64,000 bases of DNA from Asticcacaulis excentricus CB 48 (GTDB lineage: Bacteria > Pseudomonadota > Alphaproteobacteria > Caulobacterales > Caulobacteraceae), in assembly GCF_000175215.2 (NCBI RefSeq), contig NC_014817.1:710501-774500 (forward strand), given 5' to 3'. Positions 1 to 7,194 of the stretch are shown piece after piece; within the stretch, counting starts at the first letter, position 1, and each line of letters starts with the position of its first letter. Below the pieces are notes generated by a model. The model saw only the letters and a program-made list of their open reading frames with translations. It was not told the DNA's origin and made no database searches. A program made the position numbers and the translations under genes.

Positions 1-918
1 AAAGATCGCTTTCAGTTTGCAACTTTTCATGCGGTCGGTGGTGCGTGGCGCAACCTCGCCATCATCTGGATGCAGAAGGCCAACTATCCGCTTCAGATCG
101 TTCAGCAGTTCGAGCTGCCCGCGCGCGAAGCCCTCAATATCTGCCGCCTGATCGCCACGCAGTCGCCCGCCTCGCTGGAGCGCATCCGAGGCGTCACCAA
201 GCGACGCATGGAGCATCTGGCCTATGCGGCTCTGGTGCTTCAGGCCCTGATCGAAACCTTTGGCTTCGACACCATCAACTTCTCGGCCAACGGTCTGCGC
301 GAAGGCGTTCTGTTCGAGCAACTGCCGAAGGACGTGCAAAAGCGTGACCCGCTGATCGAAGGCTGCGCTGCCCTGGGCGCGCGTCAGGGCATCAGCAACG
401 ATATGGGGCCGGCTCTGGCCCAGTGGGTGTGCGATTTCTATGATACGGCCTCCGGCATTGACATACCGGATGTGCGCCTGATCCGCGCGGCGGCCAAGCT
501 GGCCGATATGGGAGCGCTTCTGCACCCCGACCACCGCGCCGACCTCGTCTGTGATCAGGTGCTGCGTGCGCCTATTCCGGGGCAGAATCACGCCGAGCGC
601 GTCTTTCTGGCCTGTACCCTGTTCACCCGTTATTCGGGAGACGCCTACACCAAGGAGCCGGTGCTGATCAGCCGCATTCTGGGCGATGACGGGCTTGAGC
701 GCGCCACGCGGCTGGGTCTGGCCCTGCGGTTGGGCTGCGATCTGTCGGCCAAGTCGGGCGCCCTGCTCAGCCACGCCCACCTGACGCAACAGGGCCGTGA
801 TCTGGTGCTGGAGGCCAAGAGCGGCTGGGAAGACCTGCTTTTGGGCGAGCAGACCAAAAAGCGCGCCAAGGCACTGGCCAATGCGCTGAAACTCAACCTG
901 AAAATGGGAAGTTATTAG
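1..918 (+). CDS. Ppx/GppA family phosphatase, C-terminal part (5' end outside window)
   Basis: The reading frame is open from the first base, so the gene starts upstream; 305 residues are visible. Residues 10-40 read AVGGAWRNLA followed by YPLQIVQQFEL, a pattern typical of exopolyphosphatase / guanosine pentaphosphatase proteins just after the catalytic ASKHA domains. The remaining helical part, with an RGVTKRR segment and an HPDHRADL segment, fits the C-terminal domain of long Ppx proteins. The family hydrolyses inorganic polyphosphate or pppGpp in the cytoplasm. The N-terminal catalytic Asp and Glu residues are outside the window, so Ppx and GppA cannot be told apart. An internal ATG at 70 would only give a truncated protein. 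A perfect inverted repeat follows the stop. Confidence 0.85.
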   Translation, partial: KDRFQFATFHAVGGAWRNLAIIWMQKANYPLQIVQQFELPAREALNICRLIATQSPASLERIRGVTKRRMEHLAYAALVLQALIETFGFDTINFSANGLREGVLFEQLPKDVQKRDPLIEGCAALGARQGISNDMGPALAQWVCDFYDTASGIDIPDVRLIRAAAKLADMGALLHPDHRADLVCDQVLRAPIPGQNHAERVFLACTLFTRYSGDAYTKEPVLISRILGDDGLERATRLGLALRLGCDLSAKSGALLSHAHLTQQGRDLVLEAKSGWEDLLLGEQTKKRAKALANALKLNLKMGSY

Positions 919-922
919 GCCT

Positions 923-962
923 CACAACAAAGTTGCCCAACAAGCTGGGCAACTTTGTTGTG
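923..962. terminator. Perfect 17-bp inverted repeat after ppx/gppA
   Basis: Arms 923-939 and 946-962 are exact reverse complements around a 6-nt loop, starting 5 nt after the stop codon. There is no T run directly after the stem, so it may act as an RNA 3'-end stabiliser or a weak terminator. Confidence 0.55.
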
Positions 963-1071
963 CGAGGTTAGTGGTCTTTTCTCCTCCCTGTTGGGCAGCA
1001 ATGGGACCGGGCCGCCGGTGCGGGTGGGTTTTGGGCACGGAGCGACAAAAACCGGAGGGGGGTGACACGGA

Positions 1072-1103
1072 AAAAGGCCAGAGGCGCAAGCCTCTGGCCT
1101 TTT
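1072..1103. terminator. Bidirectional intrinsic terminator between ppx/gppA and the S46 peptidase
   Basis: A perfect 14-bp stem (1072-1085 with 1090-1103) has a GCAA loop and A/T tracts on both sides. It can end transcription of the leftward S46 peptidase gene and of the rightward phosphatase gene. Confidence 0.8.
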
Positions 1104-1146
1104 GCAATTTCGATATTCAGTGCACGGAACAACGGAAGAGTCATGC

Positions 1147-1200
1147 CCACTCCGCCTCGCAAGCTCGGCACCTCCCCCGTACGCTTTGCTACAGGGGAGG
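1147..1200. repeat. Intergenic GGGGAGG-type repeat, half copy
   Basis: The hairpin at 1171-1200 has CCTCCCC and GGGGAGG arms. It is preceded by a CTCCGCCTCGC segment. It resembles one end of the longer mirrored repeats at 9128, 28824, 35573 and 51850. It lies just downstream of the S46 peptidase stop codon. Confidence 0.5.
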
Positions 1201-1208
1201 AGCAAACC

Positions 1209-3284
1209 CTACTTACCGGTCAGTTCCTTCACCAGCGCCTTCTGGTCATAGACCTTGTCCAGCGCCTCAAGGATGGCGGTTGAGGCCACGGTGACGGTGC
1301 GACTGATCGCGCCGTCGTAATAATAGGCCCCACCTAAGCTATGGATATTGCCGTCAAAGGCCGCGCCCACGACTTCCGCCTTGGCATTGATCACCGGTGA
1401 GCCGGAATTGCCACCAATGATGTCGTTGGTCGAGGAGAAGTTATAGACGATCTTCGGGTCGATCTTGCCCTTGGCAGCGGCAAACTTCGGCGACAGCTCA
1501 TAGGGGTCATTGCCGGTCGCACGGTCATAGAGGCCGGCAAACTGTGTAAAGGCCGGCACGGTCTGACCGCGATAGGTCCAGCCCGTCACCTTGCCGTAGG
1601 ACAGGCGAAGCGAAAAGGTCGCGTCCGGATAGGTCGAATTGCCATAGGCCTTAAAGCGGATCTTAGCGACCTTTTCGGCTGCGATGCGCGTCGGGCCCGA
1701 AACCTTGGCCTCGTATTCCTTGCGCAGCGCCAGCGCCTGATCATCAATTCGCAGCGCATACTGGATCATCGGGTCGTCAGAGGCCTGAATGGCCGCCAGA
1801 CCGCCGTCCCACAGGGCCTTGCGGACCGCCGGATCACCCAGCTTCGTGCCTTCGATCAGGCGCTTCGACAGGCCTTCGGGCGATTCCTTACCCAGCATCA
1901 GCTTGGTGATGGCGTTGTCCGTCGTCAGGTATTCGCGGGCCTTGAGCAGGCGGAATTCGAGGAAGATGCGCTCATGCGCCGGGATGATGTTCGACTTGTC
2001 CAGCAGGCGCTTTTCGACCAGCGGCAGGCGCGTATCGGCAAATTCCGGCAAACGCTCGGCCGACGGCTTGGCGCGCTCCTTGGCGGCACGCACCAGGGTG
2101 CGGGCATAGGAGAAGAGGCTCGACGAATTGAGCGACGAGTCGAGGAAATAGTAGGGCAGATAGAGGTCCTTGGCCGTCACCTGAACCGCCGCCAGATCGG
2201 CCCACGGATCACCATAGAGCGCCTTGTCTTCTGCGCTCATACCAGCCTTTAACGCGGCCTCTTCGGCGCGCTTGGCCTCCATGACCCTGGGGTCCTGAAG
2301 CGCCAGTTGCTGACCGTAGAAGACTTTGAAGCCGTTCTCGAGGCTGGTCAGGGTATCGACCGTGATCTTCTTGTTGGCTTCGGACTCGGCACCAAACTGG
2401 ATCAGGCGGCCGCGCAGTTCCGAGCGCATCAGTTGCTGCGTCGGGATGGTCACATCACGCAGGGTCTCAAGCTGAGAGACGGTCAACAGGCGGCTGGTCG
2501 AACCGGGGTTGCCGGCCACCAGAACCAGTTCGTTCTCCTTCGGCGCGGTAGTGGCGAATTTGAGGTGCTGCGGCGTCTTCACCGGCTGACCGTTTTCGTA
2601 CAGACGCAGGAAGCCGGAATCGAGGTTGTAGCGCGGGAAGTTGAAATTATCGGGGTCGCCGCCGAAGAAGCCCGCCTTATATTCCGGATAGAAGACCAGA
2701 CGCACATCGGTATAGCGGCGGTACTTATAGAGCTTGTACTCACCGCCCTGATAGAAGCTGATCACCTGACAGCGGATCGTCTTATCGTCGCCGCAACCCG
2801 CTTTTTCCAGTTCCGCCGACTTGACGTTCTGCGCCTTGACGAAGTCAGCGCCACTCAGGCCCTTGGTCGCGGCGTTGATGTCCCTGGTCACATCGGTGAT
2901 CGACAAAAGGATTTCCGCCGTCTGACCGGGGCAGGTCTTTTCCTCGGTGCGGGCCTTGGTCAGGAAGCCGTCATTGACGTAATCGGTCTGCGGCGTGGAC
3001 AGGTCCTGCGCACAGGCAATCACGCAGTGGGCATTGGTCAGGACCAGACCGTCCGGCGACACGACCGAAGCCGAGCAGCCCGACAGGCGCACGGCCGCGG
3101 CCTGCACCTTGTCCATCCACGCCTTGTCGAGCGTGACGCCATAGGTTTCCTTGACCTTGGCCGTCGGGAAGTTGTCGAAGGTCCACATGCCTTCGTCGGC
3201 CAGCGCCGTGCCCGGCGCGGCAGGAGCCATGACGGCAGCCAGCGCAAAGGCGGCCCCATATGTGAGGACGGATTTCAGCGACAT
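1209..3284 (-). CDS. Exported S46 family dipeptidyl-peptidase (DPP7/DPP11-like)
   Basis: The 691-residue protein has a Sec signal peptide, with likely cleavage after Ala29 (TALA/DEG). A chymotrypsin-like serine protease fold of the S46 type follows. The catalytic His86 lies in VLTNAHCV, and the nucleophile is Ser627 in GGNSGSPV near the C terminus. The length matches bacterial S46 enzymes (about 690-720 residues), which carry a helical domain inserted between the barrels. S46 peptidases remove N-terminal dipeptides from peptides in the periplasm and so support growth on protein. Specificity (hydrophobic versus acidic P1) cannot be assigned from reading alone. It is a monocistronic leftward unit with a strong terminator at 1072-1103. 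Confidence 0.93.
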   Translation of the reverse strand: MSLKSVLTYGAAFALAAVMAPAAPGTALADEGMWTFDNFPTAKVKETYGVTLDKAWMDKVQAAAVRLSGCSASVVSPDGLVLTNAHCVIACAQDLSTPQTDYVNDGFLTKARTEEKTCPGQTAEILLSITDVTRDINAATKGLSGADFVKAQNVKSAELEKAGCGDDKTIRCQVISFYQGGEYKLYKYRRYTDVRLVFYPEYKAGFFGGDPDNFNFPRYNLDSGFLRLYENGQPVKTPQHLKFATTAPKENELVLVAGNPGSTSRLLTVSQLETLRDVTIPTQQLMRSELRGRLIQFGAESEANKKITVDTLTSLENGFKVFYGQQLALQDPRVMEAKRAEEAALKAGMSAEDKALYGDPWADLAAVQVTAKDLYLPYYFLDSSLNSSSLFSYARTLVRAAKERAKPSAERLPEFADTRLPLVEKRLLDKSNIIPAHERIFLEFRLLKAREYLTTDNAITKLMLGKESPEGLSKRLIEGTKLGDPAVRKALWDGGLAAIQASDDPMIQYALRIDDQALALRKEYEAKVSGPTRIAAEKVAKIRFKAYGNSTYPDATFSLRLSYGKVTGWTYRGQTVPAFTQFAGLYDRATGNDPYELSPKFAAAKGKIDPKIVYNFSSTNDIIGGNSGSPVINAKAEVVGAAFDGNIHSLGGAYYYDGAISRTVTVASTAILEALDKVYDQKALVKELTGK

Positions 3285-3370
3285 ACAAGCGCATCCTGTG
3301 TAAATTTATAACAGGCTGCGGACTTTACATGAGCGCCTTTGTTGCGCAAGAAACCTTAACGGCGGCCAGA

Positions 3371-3946
3371 TTACATTTTTGTTAGAATATCCCGGACCGC
3401 GGCGGGATAAAGCCGGTGTTCCTCTGTCAGCACCCGCGCCGCCAACGTATCGGGCGTATCGCCCTCAAGGATCGGCACGCGGGCCTGAGCGATCAAAGCC
3501 CCTTCGTCCACCCCGGCGGACACCCAGTGGATGCTGCACCCGGCCTCGGCATCGCCCGCGTCTATCGCCCGTTCGTGGGTGTGCAGGCCCTTGTATTTCG
3601 GCAGCAAGGACGGGTGAATATTGATCATCCGTCCTTCCCACTGCGTCACCAGCCAAGGGGTCAGGATACGCATATAGCCGGCCAGACAGATAAATTCGAC
3701 GCCGCGCGCCCGCAACTCAGTGTCAATGGCGCGCTCATGCGCTTCGCGGTCCTTGCCGAAGGGCCTGTGATCGACGGCCAGCGCCTCAATGCCTTGCGAC
3801 GTCGCCCACTCAAGCCCGGCAGCGGCAGGGTCATTGGACACCACCACAACACATTCGGCCGGAAAGTCCGGGGCTTTGGCGGCCTCGACAAGGGCCATCA
3901 TATTGGACCCCCGCCCGGAGATGAAGATGGCGATTCTGGTTTTCAT
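3371..3946 (-). CDS. purN: Phosphoribosylglycinamide formyltransferase (10-formyl-THF dependent)
   Basis: The 191-residue protein catalyses the third step of purine synthesis, formylating GAR with 10-formyltetrahydrofolate. The N-terminal FISGRGSNM loop binds the phosphate of the substrate. Catalytic Asn109 and His111 are in INIHPSLLPKYKG, and Asp147 is in SAGVDEGALI. The start is set at ATG 3946, which begins MKTRIAIF. An upstream in-frame extension to 4144 only translates the intergenic repeat and was discarded. It lies downstream of purM on the same strand, 121 bp away, and is probably co-transcribed through the repeat. Confidence 0.95.
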   Translation of the reverse strand: MKTRIAIFISGRGSNMMALVEAAKAPDFPAECVVVVSNDPAAAGLEWATSQGIEALAVDHRPFGKDREAHERAIDTELRARGVEFICLAGYMRILTPWLVTQWEGRMINIHPSLLPKYKGLHTHERAIDAGDAEAGCSIHWVSAGVDEGALIAQARVPILEGDTPDTLAARVLTEEHRLYPAAVRDILTKM

Positions 3947-3960
3947 AGTCTCAAACCCTC

Positions 3961-4061
3961 CCTTCTCCCTTAAGGGAGAAGGTGGCGCGCCAGCGCCGTA
4001 TGAGGGGGAACCGGGGGTCAAAAGCCCCCTCACCCCAACCCTCTCCCTTAGGGAGAGGGGG
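3961..4061. repeat. Mirrored palindromic repeat between purM and purN
   Basis: The element is bounded by a perfect 22-bp palindrome at 3961-3982 (centre TTAA) and a hairpin with 9-bp arms at 4039-4059 (loop TTA). The inner parts are also complementary (TGAGGGGG near 4000 and CCCCCTCA near 4025). The CCCTCACCCCAACCCTCTCCC-like unit is a common intergenic repeat in proteobacteria. It lies inside the purM-purN transcription unit. Confidence 0.7.
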
Positions 4062-4067
4062 TTGACA

Positions 4068-5096
4068 TTACCCCGCGACCAGCTGGCCGCAGATAAAGGC
4101 GTCTTCGCCCGCATTGAGCAGCGCCGCCAGCACGGCGTCGGCATTGTGCGGCTTCACATAGAGCACAAACCCGACGCCACAGTTAAAGGTGCGCAGCATT
4201 TCGTGTTTGTCGATATTGCCCGTCTGCATCAGCCACTGGAAGACCGGCGGGAAGGTCCAGCCGTCGAAATCGAACTCGGCCTTAAGCCCCTCAGCAATGG
4301 CGCGGCCGGGGTTTTCGATCAGGCCGCCGCCCGTGATATGCGCGCCACCGGTCACCAGACCCGCCTTCATCAGCGGCAGGACCGACGAAATATAGATGCG
4401 CGTCGGCTCGAGCAGCGCCTGAGCCAGCGACTTTTCGGTGGCAAACGGCGCATCGTCAGCCCAGTTCAGGCCCGACCGCTCGACTACCTTGCGGATCAGC
4501 GAATAGCCGTTGGAGTGCGGCCCCGACGACCCTAGAGCGATTATCAGGTCACCCGCCGCCTGTGCCTCCAGCTTAGGCAGCACCTTGTCACGGTTGACCG
4601 CGCCGACGCTGAACCCGGCCAGATCATAGTCTTCGCCCTCGTACATGCCGGGCATTTCGGCGGTTTCCCCGCCCACCAGCGCGCAGCCCGCACGCTTGCA
4701 GCCTTCGGCAATCCCGGCCACCACGCGGCGCGCCGTATCGACGTCCAGCTTCGACGTGGCGTAATAGTCGAGGAACATCAGGGGCTCAGCTCCCTGCGCC
4801 AGCAGGTCGTTGACGCACATGGCCACCAGGTCGATGCCCACCGTGTCGTGGCGGTTGGTGTCGATGGCGATGCGCAGCTTGGTGCCCACACCGTCCGTCG
4901 TGGTGACGATCAGCGGGTCGTCATAGCCCGCGGCCTTGAGGTCAAACAGGGCACCAAACCCGCCCAGACTGGCTTCGGCACCGGGGCGGCGCGTGGCCTT
5001 GGCCAGCGGTTTGATGGCGTCCACAAGCGCTTCGCCCGCGTCGATATCGACGCCGGACTGGGCATAGGTAAGGCCGTTGGATTGGGGCTCGGTCAT
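4068..5096 (-). CDS. purM: Phosphoribosylformylglycinamidine cyclo-ligase (AIR synthetase)
   Basis: The 342-residue protein closes the imidazole ring of FGAM to give AIR, using ATP. The N-terminal half carries the conserved LTYAQSGVDIDAG start and the IVTTTDGVGTKL ATP/phosphate segment near residue 65. Further hallmarks are GGETAEMPG and, in the C-terminal half, SSGPHSNGYSLIR and HITGGGLIENPGR. Length and motif order match the usual bacterial enzyme. It heads the leftward purM-purN unit. The divergent region 5097-5310 separates it from rnd and must hold both promoters, but I could not choose clear -35/-10 pairs there. Confidence 0.97.
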   Translation of the reverse strand: MTEPQSNGLTYAQSGVDIDAGEALVDAIKPLAKATRRPGAEASLGGFGALFDLKAAGYDDPLIVTTTDGVGTKLRIAIDTNRHDTVGIDLVAMCVNDLLAQGAEPLMFLDYYATSKLDVDTARRVVAGIAEGCKRAGCALVGGETAEMPGMYEGEDYDLAGFSVGAVNRDKVLPKLEAQAAGDLIIALGSSGPHSNGYSLIRKVVERSGLNWADDAPFATEKSLAQALLEPTRIYISSVLPLMKAGLVTGGAHITGGGLIENPGRAIAEGLKAEFDFDGWTFPPVFQWLMQTGNIDKHEMLRTFNCGVGFVLYVKPHNADAVLAALLNAGEDAFICGQLVAG

Positions 5097-5310
5097 AAAA
5101 CTAACCTTAAGTATACGCGCCGGAAAGCGATTTGAGGGTGATTTGCGCGCTCTATAGCGGGCTTGACGCTTTTCGTCCCGTAAAAACTTGCTATAGCTAT
5201 TCGCAAAATCGTCAAATCGTGCGCCGGGCAGCCGCCGTGCGGTCCTCTCTTTTCATCGCCGTGGAAAAAGACGGGCATCCCCGTCGCGCTTCACGCACAA
5301 AGTCGTATTT

Positions 5311-6459
5311 ATGCCCACTATCACCACGACCGCCGCCCTCACCGACTTCTGCGCCAAAATCGCCAGCGCCCCGTTCATCACCGTCGATACGGAGTTTATG
5401 CGCGAAACCACCTACTGGCCCAAGCTGTGCCTGATACAGGCGGCGTCTGAGGAGCACGCGGGCATTATCGACCCCCTGTCCCCTGACCTTGACCTGAAGC
5501 CGTTTCTGGACCTGCTGACCGATCCGGCCATCCTCAAGGTCTTCCACGCCTGCCGTCAGGATGTTGAAATCTTCAACAATCTGGGGGCCATGCCCGCCCC
5601 GGTCTTCGATACGCAGGTCGCGGCCATGGCGGCGGGCTTCGGCGATCAGGTGGCCTATGATTCGCTGGTCCGTCAGGTGATCAAGGTCGATATCGACAAG
5701 GGCTCACGCTTTACCGACTGGTCGCGCCGGCCTCTGTCCGAGCAGCAGTTGCAATACGCGCTGGGTGATGTGACGCATCTCGCCAGGCTCTATCCGAAGC
5801 TGGTCGAAAAGCTCAAGGCGCAGAACCGCTACGAATGGGTCGCCGCCGAAATGGCCGACCTGACCGATCCGAAGCTCTACAACACCTCGCCCGACGACGC
5901 CTGGCGGCGGCTGCGTCCGCGCAAGCCCTCGCTGAAATATATGGCGGTGTTCAAAGAGGTCGCGGCGTGGCGCGAGCGCGTGGCGCAGGAGCGCGATCAA
6001 CCGCGCGGCCGTATCCTCAAGGACGAGGGCGTGGACGAAATCGCCACCCAACTGCCCACCGATGCGGCGGCCTTTGACCGGCTGCGCTCGACGCCCAAGG
6101 GCTTCGGGGCGTCCAAATTCGGCATCGAGCTGTGCGACGTAATCCAGACGGCTCTGGCTGAGCCAGAAAAATACGCCCCTAAGGTCGATAAGGCCCCGCC
6201 CCCGGTGCAGGTTCCGGCCAGCGTGGTGGAACTGCTGAAGGTGCTGCTGCGCGTGCGCTGCGAAGACGAAGGGGTGGCCCCGAAGCTGATCGCCTCTGTG
6301 GCAGATCTGGAAAAGATCGCGCTGGACGATAAGGCCAACGTCCCCGCGCTCGAAGGCTGGCGGCGCAAGGTGTTCGGCGACGACGCCATCAAGCTGAAAA
6401 AAGGCGAGCTGGCTCTGGTGCTCAACGGCACCCGCGTCGAGGTGGTCGAACTGGATTAG
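5311..6459 (+). CDS. rnd: Ribonuclease D
   Basis: The 382-residue protein is a 3'-5' exoribonuclease for tRNA and other stable RNA 3' ends. The DEDDy catalytic set is complete: Asp26 and Glu28 (VDTEF), Asp84 (CRQDVEIF), Tyr149 and Asp153 (YALGDVTHL). An HRDC domain follows at about residues 200-275, including LKYMAVFKEVAAWRE. The C-terminal remainder fits the second HRDC-like region of RNase D. It is divergent from purM and is followed by a CACGAAAA inverted-repeat element and a bidirectional terminator. Confidence 0.95.
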   Translation: MPTITTTAALTDFCAKIASAPFITVDTEFMRETTYWPKLCLIQAASEEHAGIIDPLSPDLDLKPFLDLLTDPAILKVFHACRQDVEIFNNLGAMPAPVFDTQVAAMAAGFGDQVAYDSLVRQVIKVDIDKGSRFTDWSRRPLSEQQLQYALGDVTHLARLYPKLVEKLKAQNRYEWVAAEMADLTDPKLYNTSPDDAWRRLRPRKPSLKYMAVFKEVAAWRERVAQERDQPRGRILKDEGVDEIATQLPTDAAAFDRLRSTPKGFGASKFGIELCDVIQTALAEPEKYAPKVDKAPPPVQVPASVVELLKVLLRVRCEDEGVAPKLIASVADLEKIALDDKANVPALEGWRRKVFGDDAIKLKKGELALVLNGTRVEVVELD

Positions 6460-6475
6460 ATTCGCGGCCGAAGAA

Positions 6476-6623
6476 TTTAGCCACGAAAAACACGAAAATC
6501 ACGAACAACGCGGTCAACATTTGGCGCGCCGCGTTGGGCATGAAGTCCTGCCACAATGACAGCAGGCCCTTCGGGCAAAAAGGGGGGAGCCTTTTTGTGC
6601 TTTTCGTGTTTTTCGTGGCTAAA
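6476..6623. repeat. CACGAAAA inverted-repeat element, copy A (148 bp)
   Basis: Terminal arms 6476-6498 and 6601-6623 are perfect 23-bp reverse complements, built from GCCACGAAAAACACGAAAA plus a TTTA edge. The partial repeat continues inward (TCACGAA on the left, a GCACAAAAA-like segment on the right). The about 100-bp core holds no credible gene. A second copy with the same ends is at 45379-45515. The layout resembles a miniature inverted-repeat element. Confidence 0.8.
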
Positions 6624-6625
6624 TA

Positions 6626-6658
6626 AAAAACCCCGCCGGGCGCACCGGCGGGGTTTTT
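6626..6658. terminator. Bidirectional intrinsic terminator between rnd and ndk
   Basis: The stem AAAAACCCCGCCGG (6626-6639) pairs with CCGGCGGGGTTTTT (6645-6658) around a 5-nt loop. A and T tracts on the two sides allow termination in both directions for this convergent gene pair. Confidence 0.92.
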
Positions 6659-6681
6659 AAGTTTCGGCAATAAGCCTCGGA

Positions 6682-7098
6682 TTAGCCGACGATTTCGGCT
6701 TCCGAGAAGAACTGCGCGATTTCGATGGCGGCGTTTTCGTCCGAGTCCGAACCGTGCGCGGTGTTTTCACCGATCGACAGGGCGAACAGCTTACGGACGG
6801 TGCCTTCGGCGGCCTGTTCCGGGTTGGTGGCACCCAGCACTTCGCGGTACTTGGCGACGGCGTTTTCGCCTTCCAGAACCTGAACAACGACCGGCGCGGC
6901 GGTCATTTGCTCAACCAGTTCACCGAAGAAGGGGCGCTCCTTGTGGACGCCATAGAAGCGCTCGGCCTGAGCCTTGGTGAAGTGAACGCGCTTCTGAGCG
7001 ACGATGCGCAGGCCGGCGGCCTCGATCACGGCATTGACGGCGCCGGTGATGTTGCGGCGGGTGGCGTCGGGCTTCAGGATGGAGAAGGTGCGGGACAT
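6682..7098 (-). CDS. ndk: Nucleoside diphosphate kinase
   Basis: The 138-residue protein exchanges the gamma phosphate between nucleoside triphosphates and diphosphates. The phospho-accepting His115 lies in the hallmark NTAHGSDS. The N terminus (RTFSILKPDATRRN) and the FYGVHKERPFF segment are typical. Length is normal for bacterial Ndk. The start at 7098 is supported by a promoter-like pair about 40-65 bp upstream. It converges on rnd with a shared terminator and lies divergent to the ABC-F gene, leaving 96 bp for both control regions. Confidence 0.97.
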   Translation of the reverse strand: MSRTFSILKPDATRRNITGAVNAVIEAAGLRIVAQKRVHFTKAQAERFYGVHKERPFFGELVEQMTAAPVVVQVLEGENAVAKYREVLGATNPEQAAEGTVRKLFALSIGENTAHGSDSDENAAIEIAQFFSEAEIVG

Positions 7099-7135
7099 GG
7101 GAAATCCGTTTTGTCTTGCGTTTAGGTTGGGGCGG

Positions 7136-7164
7136 CTTATAGCGAGGCCGACGGCTTACGCCAA
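7136..7164 (-). promoter_or_regulatory. Probable sigma-70-type promoter of ndk
   Basis: On the minus strand, TTGGCG (7164-7159) and TATAAG (7141-7136) are separated by 17 nt. The predicted start of transcription is near 7129, about 30 nt before the ndk ATG. Confidence 0.5.
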
Positions 7165-7194
7165 CCGCTTTTTTACGACGTTTTTTACAGTCTC

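Noticed and set aside
923..962. Perfect inverted repeat as a CRISPR or phage attachment site
   Set aside because: It is a single copy with no direct repeats or integrase nearby. A transcript-end hairpin is the simpler reading.
2307..3311. A 334-codon open frame on the plus strand
   Set aside because: It lies antisense to the S46 peptidase, whose catalytic motifs are intact. No ribosome site or recognisable protein.
3947..4144. N-terminal extension of purN
   Set aside because: It translates the intergenic palindromic repeat and the end of purM; the conserved PurN start is at 3946.
6422..6670. Small open frame reading TKNTKSTK across the CACGAAAA element
   Set aside because: The protein is a translation of the inverted repeat, with no ribosome site. 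Such strings are a known artefact of this repeat type.
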